From the NCBI RefSeq assembly GCF_013285155.1, contig NZ_JABTEL010000012.1, positions 1 through 64,000 on the forward strand: DNA of 64,000 bases. Direction: 5' to 3'. Numbering within the stretch: the first letter of the stretch is position 1; each line of letters opens with the position of its first letter. The stretch is from Winogradskyella undariae (GTDB taxonomy: Bacteria; Bacteroidota; Bacteroidia; Flavobacteriales; Flavobacteriaceae). The position numbers and the translations under genes are program-made. The notes under the pieces are model-generated. The model was not told where the DNA came from and did not search any database. It saw only the letters and a list, made by a program, of their open reading frames with translations. Positions 1 to 7,156 of the stretch are shown in pieces.

Positions 1-72
1 TATGATAATAATTACAGAAGTACTTTAGCAATAAATTAATAAGTTTTTACTTGTTTTTTACCACAGTACTTT

Positions 73-82
73 GTTGTGCATA
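73..82. repeat. Left arm of inverted 10-mer bracketing the Kelch lipoprotein gene
   Basis: GTTGTGCATA here is the exact reverse complement of TATGCACAAC at 1148-1157 on the other side of the 100-1050 gene. The next gene is bracketed by a different 10-mer pair, so the sequence is gene-specific, as expected for the outer arms of recombination sites of mobile gene cassettes. Confidence 0.6.
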
Positions 83-99
83 GTACTTTTTATTAAAAC

Positions 100-1050
100 C
101 TATAGAAGAGAAGCTTTTACCACTTTAATTGTTATTAAATTTGGCATAGGTGAAACCCAATCAGCGTAGGCTATATAAACTTCATCATTAATTATCGTTA
201 TCCCTCGAATGGTAATGTTATTTAAATCCAATGATGTGGCTAATTCGATGAATGTATTTGTTGCAATGTCATAAACACCTATAAAGGCATTACTATTATC
301 CGATTCTTTATTTCCTGTGACTAGGACTGAATCGTTATATAAACTTGTAAAAGATTCATAAATGCCATAAGGAAGTGTTTCTTGATTCCATGTGTCATTT
401 ATCAAATCATAAACATTTAATTCACTATAATTTATTGACTCATCAGTTCCTCCAAACATATATAGCTTGTCGTTGTAAACAATTCCATCAGCTTGAAATC
501 TTATTCCATATGGAAAAGTGCTTATGTCGCTGTAAATTTCATTAATTGATTCAAAACGGCTAATTTTCATTTCATAATCATTAACACTAACAATAGGATT
601 AAAAACTACTCTACCAGAGATAATTAATACATCATTATCATATTTGGTAATCCTATGCTTCTTTTTACCATAAAACTGATTACTCCAATTTAAGTTATTA
701 AGATTTAAGTCGTACTTTATTAAGCTAGATACACCAAAAGAGTATATCATATTATCAATAACTTCAAGTTGCCTTGATTGACTTCCATCGCCATGTGTTA
801 AGTCTATTTGTGACTGCGTGTTTAAATTATATTTTAGAACGTTTTCTGAATTAAGATTGTCAGCTGAATATGTTATATAAAAGGAATTTTCACTTAAAAC
901 ACTTTTCATATCAATGTCTAAAGTATCTACTTCAAATGACATAACCTCTGTAAAATCCAAAGATGATGTATTTTGGGTTGTAGGATTGTTATCAGATGTA
1001 CAAGAGCTTAATAAAATAGTTGCTACAAGAATTACTAATATATTTTTCAT
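100..1050 (-). CDS. Kelch-like beta-propeller lipoprotein
   Basis: 316-residue exported protein. A hydrophobic signal ends in the lipobox LLSSC (Cys17) followed by a Ser/Asn/Thr linker, so it should be lipid-anchored. The body is built of repeated blades. Residues near 195-225 (YNDKLYMFGGT ... YDLINDTW) form a clear Kelch repeat, and a weaker one follows (GVYDIATNTF). Kelch propellers usually bind proteins or glycans; no catalytic residue is evident and the ligand is unknown. The gene is the downstream-most of three co-oriented lipoprotein genes separated by repeats, and sits inside a pair of inverted 10-mers, so it may be cassette-borne. Confidence 0.85.
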   Translation of the reverse strand: MKNILVILVATILLSSCTSDNNPTTQNTSSLDFTEVMSFEVDTLDIDMKSVLSENSFYITYSADNLNSENVLKYNLNTQSQIDLTHGDGSQSRQLEVIDNMIYSFGVSSLIKYDLNLNNLNWSNQFYGKKKHRITKYDNDVLIISGRVVFNPIVSVNDYEMKISRFESINEIYSDISTFPYGIRFQADGIVYNDKLYMFGGTDESINYSELNVYDLINDTWNQETLPYGIYESFTSLYNDSVLVTGNKESDNSNAFIGVYDIATNTFIELATSLDLNNITIRGITIINDEVYIAYADWVSPMPNLITIKVVKASLL

Positions 1051-1160
1051 AACTGATTGGTTTTAATTGCTTTCTTAAAACTATAAATACTATTGTATAT
1101 TGTTTACGGTAAAGTTAATTTATGTTAAATCACTGATTTCCGTGTATTATGCACAACTCG

Positions 1161-1290
1161 TTATATAACAACAATAATAACAATTACCCCTCAATACCCA
1201 AAGGCAAACAACACTTTTTTAGCCATATTACCCTCTAAAGAGCAACTAGTTAAAGCCCTAAAATAATAGATGTTTCTACAAATAACCAAG
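1161..1290. repeat. About 130-bp intergenic direct repeat, copy 1
   Basis: Nearly identical to 2082-2213. Both run from TTATATAACAACAAT through ATTACCCCTCAATACCCAAA and AGCAACTAGTTAAAG to TGTTTCTACAAATAACCAA, with only scattered substitutions and one-base indels. It is non-coding in all frames. Both copies lie immediately upstream of a lipoprotein gene that reads leftward, at the same distance from the 10-mer arm. Confidence 0.9.
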
Positions 1291-1350
1291 GGCTTTTTTA
1301 TTAGGCCTTTAATTTTATAGAGTAGGGGTATTTAACGGTTTTGTGTATGG

Positions 1351-1374
1351 TTAGTTGCGTGGTTAAGCAACTAA
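1351..1374. repeat. Inverted repeat (hairpin) in cassette spacer
   Basis: TTAGTTGC (1351-1358) and GCAACTAA (1367-1374) are perfect complements around an 8-nt loop. No T-tract follows, so it is unlikely to be a simple terminator. A second hairpin lies 25 bp downstream. Confidence 0.7.
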
Positions 1375-1398
1375 TTTAGCAAACATTTACGAACCTGT

Positions 1399-1419
1399 GA
1401 ATATTCCGCAGGAATATTC
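1399..1419. repeat. Perfect inverted repeat with 3-nt loop
   Basis: GAATATTCC (1399-1407), loop GCA, GGAATATTC (1411-1419); the stem extends by two further pairs on each side if a G-T pair is allowed. It lies just downstream of the 1472-2050 gene in that gene's reading direction, without a clear U-tract. It could be an extruded hairpin of the attC-like site or a protein-binding palindrome. Confidence 0.75.
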
Positions 1420-1471
1420 GCAAATAGGTAAGAACCAAGCAATTAATTATACACGTTGTTCTATGCAGTTT

Positions 1472-2050
1472 TTATTCAGATTGTTTAATGTCAAACTCAA
1501 TATTCCAACGTTTTAAATAATCTTGTAAAGGTTCAAGTCCCATTTCCGTTCTCCTCTTATTTACAGTTTCTGGATTTGCAAGGTCGTATAAAATCCATTC
1601 ATTCTCATTTTGAATTACTTGAGTTCCGTATACTTGAGGTAAGTCATCGTTCATCATTGTTCTATCTTTCATCAAAGCAATTTGCGATGCTTTTAAATCT
1701 CCATTTTTTGCTGATTTTTCTAAAAGTGGTAAGTATTTTTTTCGATTAGCATTGTCTCCATGTTGGAAAACTACCCAAACTGCGCTCATTTGCACATCGC
1801 TAACTACTTCTAATGTAGGCATTCCACATTTTTCAATTAAACTAACTACTGTTATCAGATTTTCTTTATCTATTTTAGGGTTAATTTCTCCTCCATTTGT
1901 TCTCATTCCTTGGTCACTATCAAAAACATTTTGCAAAATTTCCGGCACTTTATTGCAATTAATATCTATCAATTCTAATGGTTGATAATTTTGATCCTTA
2001 CAAGATGAAAGGATTATAAATAGGCTAAATATCAAAAGTTTGTAATTCAT
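1472..2050 (-). CDS. DUF6624 domain lipoprotein
   Basis: 192-residue lipoprotein: signal ending in ILSSC (Cys17). The mature part carries the hallmarks of DUF6624 in order: SDQGMRT near residue 45, VWVVFQHGD near 92, YLPLLEKSAKNGDL near 105, LMKDRTMMNDDLPQVYGTQV near 125-145 and RRTEMGLEPLQDYL at the end. The family is widespread in Bacteroidota, often in repeat-rich hypothetical-gene regions, and has no assigned biochemistry. The gene is flanked by the complementary 10-mers GTTCTATGCA (1458-1467) and TGCATAGAAC (2069-2078) with its own upstream repeat, supporting a cassette origin. Confidence 0.88.
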   Translation of the reverse strand: MNYKLLIFSLFIILSSCKDQNYQPLELIDINCNKVPEILQNVFDSDQGMRTNGGEINPKIDKENLITVVSLIEKCGMPTLEVVSDVQMSAVWVVFQHGDNANRKKYLPLLEKSAKNGDLKASQIALMKDRTMMNDDLPQVYGTQVIQNENEWILYDLANPETVNKRRTEMGLEPLQDYLKRWNIEFDIKQSE

Positions 2051-2068
2051 TCACGGTGTTTTTCAAAT

Positions 2069-2270
2069 TGCATAGAACTCTTTATATAACAACAATATTA
2101 ACAATTACCCCTCAATACCCAAAGGCTAACAACACTTTTTAAGTCATATTACCCCTCTAAAAGAGCAACTAGTTAAAGTCCTAAAATAATAGATGTTTCT
2201 ACAAATAACCAAAGGTCATTACTAAACAGTCTAGAGCTAGCAATAAGTTATATACGGTGCTACTTGTAGA
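2069..2270 (-). other. Second attC-like site between lipoprotein genes
   Basis: On the minus strand it begins CTACAAGTAGCACC then GTATATAAC (rc of 2247-2270) and ends GTTATATAAAGA then GTTCTATGCA (rc of 2069-2091). The inner GTTATATA / TATATAAC blocks pair exactly over 8 bp. The 10-mer at 2069-2078 matches the far end of the 1472-2050 gene. I found no partner for the outer arm GCTACTTGTA beyond the 2278-2679 gene, so that side may be degenerate. Confidence 0.4.
2082..2213. repeat. About 130-bp intergenic direct repeat, copy 2
   Basis: Second copy of the 1161-1290 repeat with the same order of landmarks. It sits between the inverted 10-mer at 2069-2078 and the arm near 2247. The high identity of two non-coding copies suggests recent duplication or active maintenance. 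Confidence 0.9.
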
Positions 2271-2277
2271 CTTTTAA

Positions 2278-2679
2278 TTATTCCGTTATTACAAATATTG
2301 CTTTTGCCTTTCCTACTATTTTTTCACTTGTACTAGAAAAATAGATTCCATTAGAAAAGTATCCAGTACTACCGCTTTCTTTACTTTCAGTATTCAATAA
2401 AAGCACACCATTAGCACCAACCTCGGCTGCTTTAGATTTTAATTTATTCATTACTCTATCTTGGGTAGCTTGTCTTGAAAATTCAATATCAGATGATGCC
2501 TCAATAATTCCAATAGTTTCAAACTCTTCTGGAGGGTTGGGATACAGACTTACCTCAGCGGGAGTAATTGCTGGTCTAGTTTTTCCTGTTATGATAATTG
2601 AACCCGTTGCGCAACTAATAACAGTAAATAGAAAAAATGATGTAATTATTTTAAATATTCTCTTATTAATTTTTTTCAT
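2278..2679 (-). CDS. Small lipoprotein of unknown function (YbjQ/DUF4156-like look)
   Basis: 133 residues. A signal ends in VISC (Cys23), so lipidation is likely. The mature part has an EFETIGIIEAS strand, then a helix ending KSKAAEVGANGVLLLNTES, then a short beta end (AKAIFVITE). That 'Lys...Ala-Glu-x-Gly-Ala-Asn-Gly' pattern recalls small Rcs/YbjQ/DUF4156-type proteins, but the similarity is by eye and no function is assigned. It is upstream-most of the three co-oriented lipoprotein genes. The cassette arm on its 3' side is visible (2247-2270) but none was found on its 5' side. Confidence 0.75.
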   Translation of the reverse strand: MKKINKRIFKIITSFFLFTVISCATGSIIITGKTRPAITPAEVSLYPNPPEEFETIGIIEASSDIEFSRQATQDRVMNKLKSKAAEVGANGVLLLNTESKESGSTGYFSNGIYFSSTSEKIVGKAKAIFVITE

Positions 2680-3080
2680 AATTGAAATCTTAATTTGTTG
2701 TATAATATTATTGAATTATTTAGTTTTTTAAACTTAAAACCAACCCATTAACATCATCCCTTTAAAAAAAGAACAACAAGGCCTTTAAAGCCCCTTTACC
2801 CATCTACAAGATCAGCAATTCTAAGACCGTAGACTAATGTACTTACTTTCTACAAATTACCAAAAGGATTTTAAGATTTATTGCTTAAAAATTTAAACCT
2901 TAGTTTATTATAAACTTATATATAGTGCCTTAAAAATAAAAAAACAGCCATAATAAGGCGGTATGCCACTTTAACCCATATTTATGTACATTTTAGCTAA
3001 GATACTTTAGTTTTAAAAAAAACTTTTATATTAGGCAGCTAACCTATTAGGTATTAGATGTGTATGTAAATTAAATTATA
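2680..3080. other. Gene-free 400 bp with a diverged third repeat copy
   Basis: No credible open frame. It contains a weaker version of the intergenic repeat (2793-2867) and otherwise AT-rich sequence between the leftward lipoprotein gene and the rightward HTH gene, so it should hold both promoters. None matched the TTTG / TAnnTTTG consensus convincingly. Confidence 0.6.
2793..2867. repeat. Diverged third copy of the cassette-spacer repeat
   Basis: CTTTACCCATCTACAAGA ... TTTCTACAAATTACCAAAAGG aligns with the end half of copies 1 and 2 (ATTACCCCTCTAAAAGA ... TTTCTACAAATAACCAAAGG) with substitutions and a short insertion. It suggests that the array once extended further right and has decayed. 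Confidence 0.5.
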
Positions 3081-3338
3081 ATGAGTAAACAAAACAAAAA
3101 CCAACCTGTGCAGCAAAACTTCCATATAGAATTGGAGGCACATTTATTAGAAAATGAAATATGGCTTACTACAGAAGAAGCCATGGCTTATTTAAAAATT
3201 AGCCGTAGTACCATTTACAGATTACGGAAACAACAGAGTATTCCTAATTTTAAGTTAGGGCACAGCCCCATGTATCCCAAGCATTTATTAACTAAAATAT
3301 TAATGCAACGCGTTATACGCAATGTAAAGCAGTTTTAA
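3081..3338 (+). CDS. Excisionase-family helix-turn-helix protein
   Basis: 85 residues. The stretch from residue 27 (IWLTTEEAMAYLKISRSTIYR) to about 70 is a winged-HTH of the HTH_17 / excisionase type: LTTEEAMAYLKIS is helix 1-2, STIYRLRKQ the recognition helix, and FKLGHSPMYPKHLL the wing. Such proteins act as recombination directionality factors in mobile elements or as small repressors. No integrase neighbours it here, so its partner is unknown. It lies between the cassette-like array and a compositionally distinct DUF6266 gene, which fits a remnant of a mobile region. Confidence 0.8.
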   Translation: MSKQNKNQPVQQNFHIELEAHLLENEIWLTTEEAMAYLKISRSTIYRLRKQQSIPNFKLGHSPMYPKHLLTKILMQRVIRNVKQF

Positions 3339-3492
3339 CAGTGCTGCATTCTTTTTTACATGTTTTCTTTATAAGTATTTCTTCCCTACAAAACCCTAAA
3401 AAAGCATATTAACGTATAACCTGTTTAAGGTTACACGCTAACACGCCCTTTTTAATCCTTTTGCAGATTTCATTTTTTACAGTATTTAGCTT

Positions 3493-4134
3493 TTACAATA
3501 CTGTAACAGCCCCCATGTAGGTACTAATAGCTGCAAAATTGGTTTCGGGTTTAATAAAAGATAGCCAAACCTCTACCTCAAACCCCGCCATAAAGTCGGG
3601 CAAATTTACCGTTGCCGTTGTGGCATCTCGGGTAGCAACCTGCAAATTGGTGTAAAACAAGTTAAGATCTGGAGTATAAACCACCACTATTAGCACATCT
3701 GTAGCGGTGGCCTTGCCTTGTCTGCTATTGTCTTGCCAACCAAAATCTAAGGTTTGCCCTGCACCTGTGGCTATGGTGCCTGCTTCTACACCTCTTAAGT
3801 CGCCTTTGCTTATAAGCACCTTGGCATAGTCCATTACCATACCTTGCGCGGTGCTTACTACGGCATCTTTAAGATGGTAAGAGGTGGCTAAATTGGTCCG
3901 CGACTTATCGCCCTGCGGACTCCCAAAATAGAGGTCTAGAACCTCTGAAATAGGACTTAAAAAACGAATGACAGTTTTAAACTTCTGCCGTTGTTCTTCT
4001 TGTCGTACTGTTGGCGTATAATCCCCACGCTGTGGTAAACTACGCATTACATTTTTTCCGCGCCATCTAGCGCCTACTACATTACCTACTTTGCCAGAAA
4101 ATCCGCCAAGTATGCCTTTTTCAAATGTGGCCAT
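3493..4134 (-). CDS. DUF6266 family protein
   Basis: 213 residues. It starts with the signature ATFEKGILGGFSGKVGNVVG followed by WRGKNVMRSLP, typical of DUF6266, a Bacteroidota family without known function that often occurs in repeated, strain-variable copies. There is no signal peptide. The C-terminal half is beta-rich and may form an Ig-like fold. Codons are clearly G/C-richer than in neighbouring genes (many GCC, ACC, GGC), which suggests horizontal origin. The promoter side faces the 10-bp tandem array at 4201-4340, so the array may influence its expression. Confidence 0.88.
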   Translation of the reverse strand: MATFEKGILGGFSGKVGNVVGARWRGKNVMRSLPQRGDYTPTVRQEEQRQKFKTVIRFLSPISEVLDLYFGSPQGDKSRTNLATSYHLKDAVVSTAQGMVMDYAKVLISKGDLRGVEAGTIATGAGQTLDFGWQDNSRQGKATATDVLIVVVYTPDLNLFYTNLQVATRDATTATVNLPDFMAGFEVEVWLSFIKPETNFAAISTYMGAVTVL

Positions 4135-4200
4135 AATACAAAATATTTATAGATTAATATACTGCTAATTTATAACCTAAAATACTAATATATAAAGGGT

Positions 4201-4340
4201 TGACACATGTTGATACCAATTGGTTTTTATTGATTGTAATTGATGGGGATTGACCTGTTGTGACACATGCTGACACATGGTAACACACGCAGACACATGC
4301 AGACCTGTTGTGGCACAGCCTGGCACAGCCTGACACAAAA
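4201..4340. repeat. Tandem array of 14 degenerate 10-bp units
   Basis: The 140 bp split exactly into 10-mers in register: TGACACATGT, TGATACCAAT, TGGTTTTTAT, TGATTGTAAT, TGATGGGGAT, TGACCTGTTG, TGACACATGC, TGACACATGG, TAACACACGC, AGACACATGC, AGACCTGTTG, TGGCACAGCC (twice) and TGACACAAAA. The core consensus is TGACACATGC. The period is close to one DNA turn, so all units face the same side of the helix. The array starts about 67 bp upstream of the leftward DUF6266 gene. Confidence 0.85.
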
Positions 4341-4686
4341 GTGCTGTTTTTAGGGGGTTTTGTTCGGGTGTTGTTCGGGAATCCTTCGGTAGAGCCTCTG
4401 TTGTATTTTCTTAAAATAGACGTTTTAGGGAGCACATAGCCACAAAACCCAAAGGAACCCTAACCCGTAAAGAATGCCTAGAGGAGGTGGGCTTTGTTTT
4501 TTTAGAATAAAATAGATACAATCTAAAGATCCATAGGGTCAATTTCCCTAAACATCTATTCTGTAATTAAAAAATAAGCAAATAGTTTTACCTTTGGTTT
4601 TAAGGTTTAAAAGACTGCGATTGCAAAGCAAACGTAAAGTGTTGCTGTAGTAACCGCTTTAAAAAACCGTTTTTTTAAAAAATCTA
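4341..4686. other. Intergenic region with a possible short gene remnant
   Basis: No complete gene is credible. Between stops at 4412 and 4510 the plus strand encodes a 31-codon stretch ending TKPKGTLTRKECLEEVGFVF, which reads like the tail of a real protein, but it has no start codon or recognisable family. The remainder (4511-4686) is AT-rich leader for the sensor kinase. A direct repeat TTGTTCGGG occurs at about 4360-4380. Confidence 0.4.
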
Positions 4687-5721
4687 ATGCACAAAAATAA
4701 AAACATCACCTTATTCTTGCATCTATTGGTATGGCTAGTACTCTTTAGCATGCCTTATGTCTTATCTTATGGCGCGTCGCAAGAAATTGAAAGAGTCATT
4801 GCGCACTTCTGGATCCCTTTAGGCTTTTACTGCATTATATTTTACTCCAATTATTTTAGCCTTATAGATCGGTTTTTATTCACTAAAAAAACGCTGCTTT
4901 TTGTTGTTATTAATTTGGTAATGATAGCGGTGTTTATCACCTTAAAAGAACAGATAGAGAATGTTTTTTTTCAGGAAATCTTAAAAAAACCGATTAAAGA
5001 TGATGGTAATGGCCCACCGTTTAAAATGTTTCTTTACATACAAATGCTGTCTTATATGGCGCCTTTATTATTTGCTATTGCTATAAAAACCACCAAACGT
5101 TGGGTACAAACCGAAAACGAACGTAAGGAAGCTGCACATATTAAACTAAAGTCCGAGTTACAACACCTACATTACCAGTTGCAACCGCATTTCTTTTTTA
5201 ACTCGTTAAATAACATTTATGCGATGGTAGATCTTTCTCCAGAACGAGCCAAAACCTCTATTCATAGCCTAAGCAAGCTTATGCGCTACATGTTGTATGA
5301 TACTAATGAAGAATCAGTTGCCTTGTCTAAAGAAATAGATTTTATGGCCAAGTATATAGACCTAATGAAGCTTCGTGTTTCAGATAAAACGCTCGTTAAT
5401 TATAGTTTTCCTGTCAATGAAACGGGGATTAAAATAGCCCCTTTACTCTTTATATCATTAATAGAAAATGCCTTTAAACATGGAGTGTCTGGGAGTAAAG
5501 AAAGTACCATTTATATAAATATGGTGGCCACAGGTAAAACCGTTTTATTTACTACTGAAAACGATAATTTCCCTAAAAAGATAAACGATAAAAGTGGCTC
5601 TGGTATTGGGCTTCCTAATATTGAAAAACGAATAGAATTGCTATACCCCAATAAAAGCAAGTTTACAACCCAAGTGAAAGATCATAGGTTTATAGCTCGC
5701 CTAGAAATTGAAACGGATTAA
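4687..5721 (+). CDS. LytS-type sensor histidine kinase
   Basis: 344 residues. Four hydrophobic segments (about 8-28, 41-59, 68-87 and 115-133) form the membrane sensor, followed by a short helix and the His_kinase module with phospho-acceptor His168 in LQPHFFFNSLNNI. The ATP-binding end is present: LFISLIENAFKHG (N box) and GSGIGLPNIEKR (G box). These kinases signal to LytTR-domain regulators. One lies at 8835-9569 with three exported-protein genes between, which suggests the kinase senses, or controls production of, those exported proteins. Start chosen at the first ATG, just before the first membrane segment. Confidence 0.93.
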   Translation: MHKNKNITLFLHLLVWLVLFSMPYVLSYGASQEIERVIAHFWIPLGFYCIIFYSNYFSLIDRFLFTKKTLLFVVINLVMIAVFITLKEQIENVFFQEILKKPIKDDGNGPPFKMFLYIQMLSYMAPLLFAIAIKTTKRWVQTENERKEAAHIKLKSELQHLHYQLQPHFFFNSLNNIYAMVDLSPERAKTSIHSLSKLMRYMLYDTNEESVALSKEIDFMAKYIDLMKLRVSDKTLVNYSFPVNETGIKIAPLLFISLIENAFKHGVSGSKESTIYINMVATGKTVLFTTENDNFPKKINDKSGSGIGLPNIEKRIELLYPNKSKFTTQVKDHRFIARLEIETD

Positions 5722-5815
5722 ATAAGCCTTGCTACAATACCAAGGCTATTGCAATGCATATAGGCTTGGTGTTGCTAAAACCAATAAGCCATAAACGTAC
5801 TAAGAAATAAGAATA

Positions 5816-7144
5816 ATGAAGTCTATAAAAAAAACGATTGTAATTTGCTTTTTATTAGTCTTAAGTACCCCGCTTTTTGCTCATAAAGGCGGCCATGGTA
5901 CCCCCTTAAAATCTTGGACCATCACAACACGTAACGAGGTTATAAAAGCCAATTTTATAAGTTATGAAAAAGAGAGGGTTTGGCTTAGTAATGCTAACCA
6001 TACCGTTAAAAGCTATCCCTTGTCAGCTTTTTCTAATGCAGATCAGCAGTATATTAAAACCCAAAGCCAGTTGATAAAAGCCTTAAATAGTGATGCTATT
6101 ATTTCAACTAAAGTACCAACGGTTACTTATTTTAATAAGGCACTTATAGGCTTAGGCGTTTTGCTATTGTGTTTTTCTGTTTTTAAACTTGTAAAACAAA
6201 AAAAAATACGCGACGTATCTTATGGCGTACTAGGTATGGGGGTTATTGTTATTGTAGGGTGCAAAAACACCACTACCACTTCTACAAGTACGGCAGTAGT
6301 ACCACAAAATAAGGTGGCTGTAATGCAGACGTTTTTCGAGAAATTTGAAGGCGTTACCACACATGCAGACAAAGATTTTCTGTATATATCATCAAACGGT
6401 TTACCAAATCACCAAATGATGGTAGGCATTAGCAACTGGCAACAACAAGTCCCAATTCAGCAAAATTATACAGGCACTAATAGTTGGGCCATCCCTATAC
6501 AGCCTCAACTGGCAAAAGAGCCGTTGTCTACAAAAACCAATTTACTTAAAGGCGCTATTGCTGTGGCAGTAAATGGCATTCCTATTTTTAATCCGTTAAA
6601 CAATAGAGGCGAAGATGCTAATGCCATTGGAGAACTAGACCATTGGGGCGGGCATTGCGGCCGTGCAGACGATTACCATTACCATTTACCCCCTTTGCAT
6701 TTACAAAACCAAGTAGGGGCTGGCAATCCGGTAGCTTATGCGGTAGATGGTTTTCCGGTGTATGGCGAAACCACAGATCCTTTAGACCAATACCTTGGTA
6801 AAACAAATGCCGATGGGTCTTACCAATACCACACCATTAAAGATTACCCTTATTTTATTGCAGCTATGAGAGGCGAGGTTGTTTTAGATCCTAAAACCGA
6901 AGCACCAGAAAATCAAGTGTATCCCCAACCCAGAACTCAAGAATTACGCCCTGCTTTACGTCCTTTAAAAGGGGCTGAAATTACAGGTTTTAAAAGCTTA
7001 GAAGCTAATAACTATGCATTAACGTATACCTTAGATTCAAAACCTTATATTATAAAATACCATTGGGATAGTGATGATAATTATACCTATCAGTTTATAA
7101 ATCCTGATGGCACAACAACAGTAGAAACTTATAAGCCAAGATAA
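5816..7144 (+). CDS. YHYH-domain exported protein with SHD1-like N-terminus
   Basis: 442 residues. An N-terminal signal (to LFA, residue 22) is followed by a His/Gly-rich HKGGHG. Residues about 30-80 (SWTITTRNEVIKANF ... PLSAFSNADQQYI) resemble an SHD1-like small domain. Two hydrophobic segments follow (about 105-125 and 135-150), the second ending VIVGCK. The C-terminal half, from about 170, is a YHYH domain with the signature GGHCGRADDYHYHLPP near 280. YHYH proteins are abundant in marine bacteria; the His cluster suggests metal binding but the activity is unknown. It is first of three exported proteins between a LytS kinase and a LytTR regulator. Confidence 0.88.
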   Translation: MKSIKKTIVICFLLVLSTPLFAHKGGHGTPLKSWTITTRNEVIKANFISYEKERVWLSNANHTVKSYPLSAFSNADQQYIKTQSQLIKALNSDAIISTKVPTVTYFNKALIGLGVLLLCFSVFKLVKQKKIRDVSYGVLGMGVIVIVGCKNTTTTSTSTAVVPQNKVAVMQTFFEKFEGVTTHADKDFLYISSNGLPNHQMMVGISNWQQQVPIQQNYTGTNSWAIPIQPQLAKEPLSTKTNLLKGAIAVAVNGIPIFNPLNNRGEDANAIGELDHWGGHCGRADDYHYHLPPLHLQNQVGAGNPVAYAVDGFPVYGETTDPLDQYLGKTNADGSYQYHTIKDYPYFIAAMRGEVVLDPKTEAPENQVYPQPRTQELRPALRPLKGAEITGFKSLEANNYALTYTLDSKPYIIKYHWDSDDNYTYQFINPDGTTTVETYKPR

Positions 7145-7156
7145 ACCAAGATAAAA

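Larger units (their letters stand above)
1148..1467 (-). other. attC-like recombination site between two lipoprotein genes
   Basis: Read on the minus strand, the site opens with TGCATAGAAC then AACGTGTATAA (rc of 1447-1467) and closes with TTATATAACGA then GTTGTGCATA (rc of 1148-1169). The inner blocks are imperfect complements of one another, and the outer 10-mers each pair with the far side of the adjacent gene. That is the R''-L''...L'-R' arrangement of an integron attC site, with an unusually long centre (about 320 bp overall) that holds two hairpins and a repeat. What is seen is the symmetry; a recombination role is inference, and no integron integrase lies in the window. Confidence 0.4.

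Noticed and set aside
4154..4435. A 93-codon minus-strand open frame across the 10-bp array
   Set aside because: It encodes the repeat itself (Cys/Val-rich nonsense), has no start context and no domain, and ends in AT-rich intergenic DNA.
4412..4510. A 31-codon plus-strand stretch ending TKPKGTLTRKECLEEVGFVF
   Set aside because: No start codon and no recognised family. It could be a relic but is too short to call.
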